Part shown: piece by piece, positions 11,165-22,040 of the stretch
How the letters are laid out: each line of letters opens with the position of its first letter
How positions within the stretch are numbered: the first letter of the stretch is position 1
Source: Linum tenue
Taxonomy: Eukaryota; Streptophyta; Magnoliopsida; Malpighiales; Linaceae
DNA: 64,000 nucleotides
Reading direction: 5' to 3'
Assembly (NCBI GenBank): GCA_946122785.1
Contig: CAMGYJ010000005.1
Coordinates: forward strand, 35,020,002-35,084,001
Notes under the pieces: generated by a model
What the model was told of the DNA's origin: nothing
Seen by the model: only the letters and a program-made list of their open reading frames with translations
The model's database searches: none
Position numbers and translations under genes: made by a program

Positions 11165-11180
11165 AATGCCCCCCACAATT
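11165..11180 (-). other. Polypurine tract of the TR-GAG element
   Basis: Immediately inside the 3' LTR the minus strand reads TTGTGGGGGGCATT, then the LTR start TGTTGACACC. A G-run directly abutting the 3' LTR is the expected plus-strand priming site. Confidence 0.8.
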
Positions 11181-11589
11181 TGGTTTATAAGAATTATGAA
11201 CCAAATTGTTGACATAGTCCACAACACCTAAAAGCAACCCATGCAAAAAACAATAGCAACATTGCAATCCTAGGCCAAGAATTTGCTTCACAACATTGCT
11301 TGAATTGAGCCTTGAAACCTAATGATCGCCACTGCTCCTTGATTTTTTATGCCAATGCAACAACGAGCTTATACCTTGTCTCGTTGTCTTGCCATTGTGA
11401 AATTTCCTTGTGGCCACACCATGCAACACTGCGGCGGCCAAACACAATTTTGTTTGCTGTTATCCCTCTTCTTCCAACGTAAAAGACATAACAAAGAGAG
11501 ATGTCTAATAAAATAATAATATTATATTAAAATCAATCCATGCCAAGCAATCATGCGGCCAAAATGGAGGAGTCCGACACCTGCTTTGT

Positions 11590-12010
11590 CTCCGCAGCCC
11601 TGCGGCCTAAACATCACAGAGCTGTTTTCTTTTTTTTTTTTTTTTATCGGAGCTGTTTTCCGCATCAGCCGCAGCGCTGACTCTTTCCCCTTTTTTATCA
11701 GACCTGGCGGCCTCCTTCCCACAACCGGCAATCTTTTTTTTCTTTTTTATATATCAGGGCTGTCAAATTTACGCCAGCGCTGAGACTTTTTTTTTTATTA
11801 TTATATATCAGGGCTGTTAGCACAACGGCAGCGCTGAGAGACAAATTTTTTTTTTTTATTATTCTCCACCAGCGCTGCATGACTGCTTCTATAAAAAAAA
11901 ATTTTTTCGCCAGAGCTGATCGGCCGCTCTCTCTTACCCTTTTTTTTTTTTTCTAATCAGGGCTGGGGCAACAGCGGCAGAGCTGCATAAATATTTTTTT
12001 TTTCATGCGG
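11590..12010. repeat. Degenerate tandem repeats in the element's 3' untranslated region
   Basis: About six to seven units of 50-65 bp alternate an (A/C)AGCGCTG-type core, a TCAGGGCTG core and a run of T with TTATTAT. Tandem repeats between the coding region and 3' LTR are a known habit of Tat/Ogre-lineage Ty3 elements and have seeded satellite DNA in some plants. There is no coding potential. Confidence 0.65.
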
Positions 12011-12238
12011 CCATACAAATAATATATTTCCAGCTTTTTTTTTATAAATAAAATAAAATTTGGTCAAACCAGTGTCGTTTACACTTACATCAACGTTGCT
12101 TTTACTTGTCTATTAAAAGGCCAACTGTGATTTTCCCCCCCACAATGCTGCGGCAAGCTTATCAATGCCGTTTTTTTTCATAAAATTTTCTAGACATTAT
12201 GTGGCTTAAATAGCCATATTTATTTATTTTAATAATAT

Positions 12239-13633
12239 CTACACAAAAACAGGGTTGGCTTTAGCATAAACCATCATGCCAAAAGTCCACACCCACTGCC
12301 AACTCCACTGATCAAACCAAACAAGCCATCCATAAATACCCTGACTTGTTGGCTTCACACATGTTGGTTTTGATGTTTTGGGAGTAATGTTGGCTTGCAC
12401 CTCTCCAGGTTGTTCAGCTCGAACGCCTTTGTTCGAAACTCCACGAGCCTGATTTGGTCTCCTCTCAGCCTCGCGGAATGAAAAATCATATGCGTTCTTG
12501 GCTCTAGGCAAGACCTTCACGTTTTTTGACACCTTTGTCTTACCAAGTCGACCATGTGGCGTTGCTTGCCCAAACAGGTCTGGTTTTGTCAGTTTCGCAC
12601 TCTCACCATGTTGCTGTGAGTATAAGCACCGATGCTTACGAGCTTCACCGACCAGTGTGTGGGTGTTTTGTTTACCACGACACTTACCACACCTCCACAT
12701 CGTTTCTTTTGAGCTCCCGTGTGATTTTGGAGTTTGTAGAGTATTATACTTGCCCCCCAATCCACCATTCATAGTAGACTTGTTCCTCCTAGACACTGGT
12801 GTGGCAACTCCATGTCGGGCTTGCTTGAACTTGCCCCCCACTTCACTCGGTGGCGGCTTTGGGGACAACTTACACGAAGGATCTAGGTAAGTTACACCAA
12901 CTTTCGTGGCCTTGGGGGTTTTCACGTGATCACCACCTCCATATTGAATAGTGTTTGTGGCAACCCACATATGATCTTTCCTAGAACAGGGTGGATGTGG
13001 CAAACTGCTTCGCCACTTGTGATATTGTTTCTCCTTCAACCCGCCTTGCAGTGGGATCTCATGCCCCCCTAGTGGTTTGGATCGAACATCATCGTGACGT
13101 TGGATTGACAACACATCATATGTGAGTTTTCCATGCTCAACGTGCTTGTAGCCAGGTTCTCCACCCTGATTCTTATTTTCATTCTTATTAGAAGTACGTT
13201 GATACTGGCTTCTTTGTGGTGGTTTCTGCAAGCCACCTCCAACTTGCGTGTCCTTAAGAATAATGTTGTTCACAGGAAAAGACACGTTCGGCTCCTTGGC
13301 TTTTGGAAACAATGTTGTAGCCATACTCGTCGATGGCGTTTGGTTGACATTGGCTAGCCGATCAACCATCAAATCATCGCACGCAACAGACATGGTTTCA
13401 TATTTAAACACATCAAAATCACATGTGGCTCTATGTATTGACATACTAAAATCAGAAACACAGTCATCCAACTTATCAAACCATCGATCTATGTTGTTTT
13501 CAAACTTATCCATTTTCTTTTCAAGATTATCAAATTGGAGATTTACCTCTTGGTGAAAATCCTTCATGGATTGGTGAAACTCTTCCATGGATTGACGTAG
13601 ATACAGGATTTCAGCATGTAGCAGCTCCTCCAT
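12239..13633 (-). CDS. gag-like protein of the TR-GAG retrotransposon, 464 aa
   Basis: This is the only open frame inside the element. The frame is open further upstream (to 14032), but that part lies in the 5' LTR and across the primer-binding site, so I start at the first Met inside the element (MEELLHAEIL, 13633). Residues ~1-75 are rich in heptad-like Leu/Phe/Met (QSMEEFHQSMKDFHQEV, then FDNLEKKMDKFENNIDRWF) and look like a coiled coil, suited to capsid-type self-assembly. The remainder is basic and Lys/Gly/Pro/His-rich, which fits RNA binding. A Cys/His cluster (WRCGKCRGKQ...H...C) does not match the classic CX2CX4HX4C zinc knuckle spacing. There is no protease or polymerase. The length and uninterrupted frame of the ORF suggest it is still selected or very recent. 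Confidence 0.6.
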   Translation of the reverse strand: MEELLHAEILYLRQSMEEFHQSMKDFHQEVNLQFDNLEKKMDKFENNIDRWFDKLDDCVSDFSMSIHRATCDFDVFKYETMSVACDDLMVDRLANVNQTPSTSMATTLFPKAKEPNVSFPVNNIILKDTQVGGGLQKPPQRSQYQRTSNKNENKNQGGEPGYKHVEHGKLTYDVLSIQRHDDVRSKPLGGHEIPLQGGLKEKQYHKWRSSLPHPPCSRKDHMWVATNTIQYGGGDHVKTPKATKVGVTYLDPSCKLSPKPPPSEVGGKFKQARHGVATPVSRRNKSTMNGGLGGKYNTLQTPKSHGSSKETMWRCGKCRGKQNTHTLVGEARKHRCLYSQQHGESAKLTKPDLFGQATPHGRLGKTKVSKNVKVLPRAKNAYDFSFREAERRPNQARGVSNKGVRAEQPGEVQANITPKTSKPTCVKPTSQGIYGWLVWFDQWSWQWVWTFGMMVYAKANPVFV

Positions 13634-13760
13634 CCCTTGAGTACGTCTATCTGCCTCGTTCGCCTGACCAACTTCAATGTCGGGCGCCTCCTCCTCCACA
13701 GGTACGTGTGGAAGATCACGATCTTGATTTCCTCGACGCGGAGCCGTGTCAAACACACGT

Positions 13761-13781
13761 GTCCCACCAGGTGTGCCAAAT
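13761..13781 (-). other. Primer-binding site of the TR-GAG element
   Basis: Directly after the 5' LTR the minus strand reads ATTTGGCACACCTGGTGGGA. This has the pattern of plant Ty3/gypsy primer sites that pair with a tRNA 3' end. I have not matched it to a specific tRNA. Confidence 0.65.
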
Positions 13782-15194
13782 TGTTTCCTCGGGGAAACCA
13801 AATACCACCGCCGATGCCGAATTCGTTTCCGGCGATGTTGATTTGATGTTTCGCGGTGGAAACTCTTGCGGTGCCGTTTGATCGGATGCACCGCTGATTG
13901 CTGAAATCGATGACGATCGTCAAATATCCACCGGGCGGTGTTGATCTGATCGATGCACCTCTGAATGGTGAAATCGACGTGACCGTCAAATATCCGCCAC
14001 CGAATGTCGGATCGTTGATTTAATCGATTCACCTCTGACTTCTAACCAACGCGACCGTTACTACGGTTCGCACCTCTCCAAACTACGTTCGAACGAGGGT
14101 GTTTGAGTTTTTGGGGAATCTACGTTACGACTACTCCTATGGAGATTCCCGTGGAGAGCTCCGCGACTACGACTAAGACTACAACTATGGAGATCCTTCC
14201 TGGAAGGAGAGCTCCGCGAAGGAGTTACAGAGAAAAAGATAAGTTTGACAGAGTTGTTCTGTGTTGATTTTTTGTTGTCCCTTTCTCTCTCCTTGCTCCA
14301 CTGCTTTTATTCGAAAAACTGCTTCGTAGCCTTCACGCTCGGTGGAACCGCTTCCTCAACTGCTCCGTTGTGAAATCTCACGTGTCTCAACTGCCTTGAT
14401 CTCCTCTTTCTGCTTTGCGTAAAAATCACGTGCCATCGAAACCGCTCCTGTTTGCAGAAACTTGGCGAAAAGCCAAATCCTACAACCTTGTCCATGCAAC
14501 GATGTCGTTTCACCAATACCGCGGCATCACCTTTCACTAATCGATGCTGACAAACAATGTCGTTTTCCATTCCGCGACATTGTTTCTTTTTCAACCAAAC
14601 GGCACCGTTGTGCTTGCCAGGCCTCGCCAAAATCCAAACCATTGTGGTATGGTTTTTAACTAAACGACACCGCTTAGTGATACTGCGGCGTTGTTGATGC
14701 CTTAAACGGTGTCGTTTTTAACTGAGCAGCACCGCTTGATTCTACCCGCGACATCGTTTTAACATTAAATGACTCCGCTTCCAGCCTTGCGGTGTCGTTT
14801 TCTTTCCCAACCAGCTCCGTTTGTTTTTTCTTCCGCGACACTGTTTATTATTAAACACTGTCGTTTGCTAATCCGCGGTACCGTTGGGCCTACTCGCGGT
14901 ACCGTTTTAACTCCCCGCGGTGCCGCTTCTCACAAGGAATAAAAAATAATAATTAAACAATTAAAGACTCCTCCTCCAACCCCATTAAACACACGGCCCT
15001 CTTTTTTTATTTTCGGCCAGCGGTGTCATTTCCAGCGTTGTGGTACCGCTGAGCTTCCTTGAGGTACCGTTTTAGTTCTCCGCGACACTGCTCGACTCCC
15101 AACGACACCGTTTTTTACCCACGGTATCGACTTAAATGCCGAGACTAATTAATGCGGCATTTAATTTCGGCCAAATTAATTTTAGGTGTCAACA
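13782..15194 (-). repeat. 5' LTR of the TR-GAG element
   Basis: 1,413 bp, TG...CA bounded, and the full-length version of the LTR. It shares the dense CCGCGRYAYCGTTTT motif array with the 3' LTR (about 14500-15125). By eye the two LTRs differ by some 15-20 substitutions and small indels, several clustered around 14165-14190. Confidence 0.92.
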
Positions 15195-15299
15195 GAAACT
15201 TAGCCATGTACTTTGGTTTCGGAGAAGGGTTCCATGGTGTGCTTCGGTTTCGAATTGATATAAATATTATCGTCGTTATTATTAGAATACTTTAAACTG

Positions 15300-16025
15300 T
15301 GTGCCTGGGCGATTGGCCGTACTTGGGCTGGCACGATACGAGCACGGCTCTGGCCTGTTTATCTCGTGTCATGTTTGATACGATCTGTCGAACTCCGTGT
15401 CGTGTTAGTTCATTTTTTGAAATTTGCCAGGCTCATATACGATTTGAATTGTATGTGCATATTCATACTTGTGTCGTGCTCATATTCGTACTCAAAGAAA
15501 AGGAAAAAAATTAAAAGAGGGAATAAAAAAGAAGGATAAAATTGAGCGGGGAATAAAAGTATTAAATATGAATGTTTGAGAAAATTAACAAATAAGAGGA
15601 AGAAGAAAATTGAAAGTATAGCAAGTATAATTTTACCTACATGTGTCTTTTATCATTTTTATTTATGATAGTAATTACATATAATATCTTTATGTTCACT
15701 TCTAATAAGTAATAACTATAAATAGTTATTTGTGAAGTTTTATTTTGTAATAGTAGAACTTAATAATTCTCTTTATGTTTATTTTCTATAAAAAAAATCG
15801 TGTCATGTCGTGCGTATACTCAATAGAGTCTAAAAATCAATAGGTCCGACACGACCCACTTATAGACCGTTGGTGCATGCGTTCGTGTCTATGACCATGA
15901 AGTTTCGGCATGACACGACCCATGAAGTATTTTCGCTCGTGTCGTGCTGACACATATTTCGTACCCATGCTCTAACCGTGTCGTGCCTTGCTAGCTCGTG
16001 GACGGCCCGGTCGGGTGTCAGGTAC
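15300..16025. mobile_element. Probable non-autonomous DNA transposon with CACGACACG-rich ends
   Basis: Both ends are dense in GGCACGAYACGAGCACGG / CGTGTCGTGC words in opposite orientation (15325-15410 and 15785-16005), around an AT-rich core. Terminal words GGCCGT near 15316 and ACGGCCC near 16001 are inverted. I could not settle exact ends or a target duplication. No transposase is present, and the open frames here reflect the repeats. Confidence 0.45.
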
Positions 16026-16269
16026 ACATGAAAGTGCAAAATGTAAGTGAAATGTTTTCGAGAAAAACACAATTATATTTCGAGTAGTTATCTGACGTTT
16101 TTAAAATTTTGATTTTAAGATTAAGAATAACACTTCATTAAATTTTCAAATATTTTAACATTATGTATATGCATTCAAAAATAAAAATATGCATCTAAGT
16201 GTCATGTTCTTGATATATAAATTAACAGGTAAGACGATGATAATACATGATCCACATCAATAGACTAAC

Positions 16270-16432
16270 CTATATTGCGGAGTTAAGGGGTATTGGTCTG
16301 TTACAAGATACAAGTATGTTTTGATAAATACATAATAAATCGCTAATTATGTTCATGCGAGGGATTGAACTCGACACTATAAGGTACCATAAAGATATTT
16401 ACCACTCCAATAAGCTAAATTAAAATTCCGAG
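16270..16432 (-). mobile_element. tRNA-derived SINE-like sequence or tRNA pseudogene
   Basis: On the minus strand TAGCTTATTGGAGTGGT (16401-16417) resembles an RNA polymerase III box A, and GAGTTCAATCCC (16361-16372) resembles box B, at tRNA-like spacing. Flanking sequence does not close into a clean acceptor stem, so a functional tRNA is unlikely. The downstream ~90 bp are AT-rich. Confidence 0.42.
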
Positions 16433-16815
16433 AAAAGCACACAGCCACACACACAAAAAAAAAATATATTGCCGCGGGGCGCGGGGCCATAATATATAGA
16501 TGGAGTGCATTTTGGTTTCTGGCAAAAAAGAACGTAATTTCTCTTTAGACGTGTACTTGTTAAAAAAAGGAAAAGATTCCAGACACTCTCATTAATGGCT
16601 AGTTAGTTTCTGATCTTCTAAACAAGTTTTCCAATTCCCCCCTCGGTACTCATGAAACAGGAGAGCAGCGTACATGTGAACATGATTACCAGTTAATTAC
16701 TCACTAGTCACTTCAACAAAAGGAAGTGGTAACTCTCATCTTTGAAATGGTTGTTCTCTGAGCTTTTGAGAAAAGGCTTTTGTAAGAATTATTATTTTCA
16801 AACCGAAAGATCTTA

Positions 16816-17431
16816 GATCATCCACAATGGTGATAAGGAAAAAAGGGAAATTTGGGTGGGAAAAGAGGGAAGTGAGGGTTTGTGAAAGGGTTTGACCACA
16901 ATAGGTGGGAAGGGAAAATAGGGTAATTCATAAAGAGGTTTTTTGCCAAAATCAATTTAGTGTTGATCTCATCATTTTATTAAGATAATTTATTCATGAT
17001 TTTTATATAGGTAGTAATAATTAATTAAGATAAACATTTCAATATGATTTTTTTTAAATTTGGACATAATTTTTTTTATCACTAATTAAATATGACGTCA
17101 TCAATAACGAAAAATATAGATGTTGGAAATATGATTGTTGAAAATATTGCTGTTAAAAAATATGAATGTTGAAAAATATGATTGTTAGTCAATAACACAC
17201 AATTATCACTAATTAAAACAACTAAAACAATCAAAAAAGAAAGAAAGAAACAAAAACAAAAACCATCGGGTCCCACCCACCTCTTTCCCTTTTCCCCTCC
17301 TCCATTTGTCCTCTAGTGAAGGAAAAACCCTATCATTTTTCCTTTCTTTCCTTTTCCCCCTACCCTATTGTGGGATTTCCCACCCTTTTTTTCCCTTTTT
17401 CCCTCTTTTCTCCATCTTGTTGTGGGTAGTC
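16816..17431. mobile_element. PIF/Harbinger (Tourist-like) non-autonomous element
   Basis: 616 bp flanked by TTA on both sides (16813-16815 and 17432-17434). Terminal inverted repeats are imperfect: GATCATCCACAATGG at the left and GACTACCCACAACAA at the right when reversed. Purine-rich and pyrimidine-rich subterminal regions mirror one another. TTA targets with ~15-bp inverted ends fit PIF/Harbinger. There is no transposase. Confidence 0.65.
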
Positions 17432-17434
17432 TTA

Positions 17435-18595
17435 CACGGTCAAATCTCATAAAAGGGGGGTATAATAGAATCAAATGTTCGAAAAATAGTGTACCATGAA
17501 AGAAAAAGTTCAAAGGATTAGGGTGGAGTCAGAGTCAGTAATCTAAACAAGAGCTAGAAATCTATTTTCGAAAAATTTGAACCAGCGAAGACTAAAATAT
17601 TACCGATTACTGTCTCTTAAATTTATTATAAAATATACATATGATTTAGTATGGTTTTGAGCGTGGAGTGTGGTTATACCCTCTTCTTCTGTTATCAAGT
17701 AGGTAAGGTCACCAATCTGCCATGGGTCATGTAACTTTGCATTTGAGACATAAAAAGCAATAGCATTCCTTTTTTTTTTTTTTTTTTTTTGAGAAGTGCA
17801 ATAGCATTCCTTGTTGTCGAAGCATATGTCATATGTGAGGCAAAAGAAAGAAAAGAAACTGGTCCATCTCCATCTCAATCCAAAGATAGGGTTTGACTTT
17901 TCACTTTTAGTAATGAGTATTTGGTAGGATTGGTTGCAGCCTAACATCACCAAACTGAATTGCTGTGGGCGAGGGATCTCTAAAATAAGAACTCAATAGC
18001 ATCATCAATGCTCCCACGCATCATCACCAATTGGCTTTTAGTAATGTGAAAGTTGCCTTTCAACCCCTCCAAGATAACCTACAATCAGTAGTGGGTTTCA
18101 GAATCTTAACCGGCTAACGATGTTGCATAGGTGTTTGTAACCAAGAGCAGAGAGATCGAAAGAGACCGCTAGCGAATCGGAGGAGCTTCAGGACTTTCTT
18201 GATCACGAGGTGGATCGCCCTTTTTTTTGTTGAGAATCGATCCACTCTTTACGGACCATGAGAGCGTTCAGCATCGATCTCACTGTCCATCAAAAAGCCA
18301 CTCTCATAGTCTCTGTGTTTCTAATATGGAGGCAAAACATAATATGTTGCTGATACCTATATACAAGTTACACAAACTAAGGATCTTTTCACATTGACTC
18401 ATTCGATGAAATGGCATTCCTCAATTTAACTTCGCAGCTATGCAAAAACTCGCCGTTCTTAATTGATTACCTGGTTGATGAAACCAATGCAATTATAGTC
18501 GTGATTTCTTGTAGTTTTGAAAGTAAAATGAATTTAAGTCTGCCATGGCATATGAATAGAACAAATGTGTAATATTATTGCCTATCAAAACAATT
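17435..18595. other. Intergenic DNA downstream of PDR copy 1
   Basis: No supported gene. It contains a 22-bp T-run near 17770. The first ~240 bp beyond 18595 (toward the stop at 18833) are the likely 3' UTR of PDR copy 1. Confidence 0.4.
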
Positions 18596-21500
18596 TTACA
18601 ACAACATACATACATATCTGATAGCCATCCCGCGGCTCTCTCCCGCCAAATTGTTGCAGAATGACTTGAAAGTTAAAAGCAATCTGCAGACGTTGCTTAT
18701 CTCAAAGTGATCAAATGTAAAGCACCTAACAAATCTACAAAACCCAAAAAGTTGTAGCAGACAGAGAAGGTAACAGTTTTGTGTTCTTATTGTTCGACTG
18801 CTTCTTGAAAACAAATGTATCTGTGGGTCTATCTATCTTCTCTGGAAGTTGAAAGCCCTGATGGAGACGGCAAAGATGAAGGCGAAGACGACCACCAATC
18901 CAACCATCACTCCAGCAATGACACCCAAGAAATCGTGCCTGAACCCAAAGTAGCTCCTCAGGAAATCCTCCACAGTTTGCCCTCCATCTAACTGTGTCTT
19001 CACATCTCCATATTGGGACACAATCAAACCATACAATGTCCATGAGATCGGGTTGGCCCAGTAACTCCATCTCCACCACACTGGAAGGCTCTGCAATCAT
19101 CATCACAAAATCACAAATGGGTTAGTCACAGAATTCATTCCTAGTCATGTAAAGATTGAAATCATGAATGATATATAAATTAGGACTTACCGGTCTGGGG
19201 ATGATGAACCCGGAAAAGAGATTCCAAATGGCATAGAAGAAGGAAGAGATGATTGATGCAATGTGGTGATTCGGGGTGACTGCGACGGTCATCATCCCAT
19301 AGTAGGTGAAGTAGAGGAGAGTGGTGAACATGAAGAAGATGTACCACAGGAACTTCTCTGCGCGCCACTCGAACCCCATCATGGAGTATGTGATCAATGC
19401 ATACACCAGAGACTGGACCATGATATATGGAACCTCTATGATTGCCTGTGCATAGGCATATGGCATTGCCGAGTACATCCCTGCTGCTCGCTCCCGGTAA
19501 AACACAGTTCTTTCAATGGCTACCACTGGCTGCACTGATGATGCATTCTGTACCCCCAAGAACACCACTGCTGAAAACATTGCTCCCATTGCATTGAAAA
19601 GGTCTTGGTTCCTGGTTGTTTTGCCGCCGAGATCCCAGAAAATGGTCCCAAATGTGAGGGATATGAAGGTTGTGAATAGGAACCTGACCGCGGTGTATGG
19701 AGGATTTCGCCAGTAGGACCAGTGCTGCTTCCACAGGCAAGCCAGGCACTGTGTCATGAATGGTTGAGAGTACTGTGTTGGGAAGTAGAGTTCTTTGGCA
19801 CCCGGGGCTGCTTTGCTCAAGTCCTTGATCAAGGCCTTGTTTCTCTTGTAGAGGTCCGAGTTCCTGTAAATGTCTGTGAAATCGACCCCGAGAGACATTT
19901 CTTGCGCAGTGGTGGTCACCTCTAGCATCCAAGTTGCTGGATTGTAACCGTCTTGGATCTTGCTCACTCCTGGAATTTCCTCAAAGTATTTCACCAATTG
20001 GGCGGAGTGGCGGCCTAGAGGGCCAACGTATATCTCTTGTCCTCCTCTCTTCAACAGGAAGAGCTGCAAACAATGCCAAAAAGAAATTTTCAAAATGGGT
20101 AACAATGCAGTTCACTTGACTTGCTTCTAATAGTTATGCACTTTTGCTAGTTGATTGATAATAACTTACCTCATCGAATGCTTCAAAGATATCGATGCTG
20201 GGCTGATGGATGGTGCAAACAACTGTTCTACCTGTGTCGACGGTGTTTCTCACCGTTCTCATGACAATGGCAGCAGCTCTAGCATCCAACCCTGAGGTCG
20301 GCTCGTCCATAAAAATGATGGATGGATTCGCCACCAACTCGACCGCAATGGTTAGCCTCTTACGTTGCTCAGTAGTCAAGCCATTCACACCGGGGAGTCC
20401 CACCAAAGAGTTACGTATGGGGTTCAGCTCCACAAGATCCATTACTTCTTCAACAAACAACTGTGGCATACAAAACGGATGCAAGTTAGCTTGATCTTCC
20501 ATACCCACACAAGAGTTCACGCATTAACTCTGTTTCTGGTGTAGTCGAGGATGGATAACTTACCATTCTGGTTTTTTCATCTACTTCCTGAGGCAAACGC
20601 AGCCAAGCTGAGTATACTAAAGATTCGAATACAGTAACTTGCGGGGAATGGATATCATTCTGCTCACAATACCCTGAAATCCTAGCGAAAGTTTCTTGCT
20701 TCTTAGGGAACCCAGAAATTGTGACACTTCCTTCGATATAGCCACCGGTTTTCCTTCCAGCAAGCACATCCATGAGAGTGGTTTTACCAGCACCACTGAC
20801 TCCCATGAGTGCTGTCAAAACACCTGGCCTGAAAGCACCACTAACACTCTTTAGAAGCACAAGCTTGTCATCAGTAACACCTTGGCTCCTCATTTCCTGG
20901 TAGATTTTGAGGTAAAAGGAAAAGGGAAATGGTTAATTATTTAACCACAAATAACGAGAATCGAACATACAATTTTCTTTTTGCTTGCTAGTAATTCTTT
21001 TTGTTCTAACTACTAACCTGTGGCATGTCAACTGAGTATATAACGTCGTCGAAGGTCAGGGAATGAGGCTCAAAAGGAAGAACCATCCCTTTCTTCTTGC
21101 TTCCACTGGCCTCGTCGTCTATTTCCTCAGTTCTGTGTAGTGACATCTCAATAGCTCCTGCAGAACCTTCTTCAGGTATGACAGCCTTAAGCTTCTCAAA
21201 CTCTGTCCATATTAACAAATCACAAAGAGTTCAGGTTCCTTGCACTAGAAGTATGAACCTGAACAATTTATTCTTGGGTGGCGTTACTTACTGTCCAAGA
21301 AAGTAAGAGCAATGACAAAACAAATGTTGAATAGGAACAGGAACCCTAGAGATGCTCCCACTCCTAGCCAATACCAATAGGCTTCCGTGAAGAACCCACG
21401 AGATTTTAGCACTTGGATTCCTAGTGATTCAGTAGAGTTGGGTGGAATCTGAATCAAGGAACAAATGGAGATGAAATCAGTACCAAGAATAAAGCGAAAA

Positions 21501-21951
21501 AAGTAAAAGAAAAGAAGAACTGAAATGATAATTGCAGGTGGGAATAAGGAAGGTACATGGCTCCAACTGTGTCCAAGGAATTCATTGACTACTATTGCAT
21601 TCTGCCCATACATCATGGGTGATGCCCAATAAGCCCAAAGCCACCATTTCTTTACATCCTCTGTGATAATAAACCAAGAAGAAATGTTATCACATTACAA
21701 AGCCCTAAATCTAGTTAACATAAGTAAAGAAACCAATGTAACTAACAACCAACCTCGTGACAGGACGAATCCACTCAATGCAAAGAGCAGAAGCAAGACA
21801 AATGAGCCAAAGGTGTTGGCAATAATCATGTTCCTTCCAGTTGCGGCAATGAATCGAAAGAGAGCAGATGCCATCTGATTAATCAGTACCAGTACAAAAT
21901 AAAGCTTGAGCAACCTGCATTATCACATCACAGTTATAAGTTATAACACAA

Positions 21952-22040
21952 TAATTAGTATTATCAAAGAGCCTTAATTTAGCTGGGATCAAAACCTAGA
22001 ATTAGTATTATCAAAGAGCCTTAATTTACCTTAAAAAGCT
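21952..22040 (-). repeat. Microduplication spanning an exon 7 splice-donor region
   Basis: A ~50-bp block (TTAGTATTATCAAAGAGCC through CTGGGATCAAAACC) occurs twice in tandem. The lower copy (about 21955-21996) repeats the end of exon 7 but lacks the AAGGTAA donor; the upper copy holds the real exon end. The normal donor at 22029/22030 is untouched. Confidence 0.7.

Larger units (their letters stand above)
9862..15194 (-). mobile_element. Complete non-autonomous LTR retrotransposon (TR-GAG type)
   Basis: The 5,333-bp element is bounded by two direct LTRs (9862-11164 and 13782-15194), each beginning TGTTGACACC and ending GGAAACA on the minus strand. A perfect 5-bp TSD, GAAAC, occurs at 9857-9861 and 15195-15199. 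On the minus strand the order is 5' LTR, primer-binding site, gag-like ORF, repeat-rich 3' untranslated part, polypurine tract, 3' LTR. No protease, reverse transcriptase, RNase H or integrase is present in the 2.6-kb interior. Replication would need an autonomous partner. Primer site, polypurine tract and the tandem repeats before the 3' LTR suggest a Ty3/gypsy (Tat-like) origin. The LTRs differ by roughly one to two per cent plus a 110-bp indel, so the insertion is recent. Confidence 0.93.

Noticed and set aside
13634..14032. N-terminal extension of the gag-like ORF
   Set aside because: These 133 codons lie in the 5' LTR, the primer-binding site and the stretch before the first internal Met, so they are open by chance or at most untranslated.
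16355..16420. Functional tRNA gene
   Set aside because: Box A and B are recognisable, but I could not pair an acceptor stem or a plausible anticodon arm.
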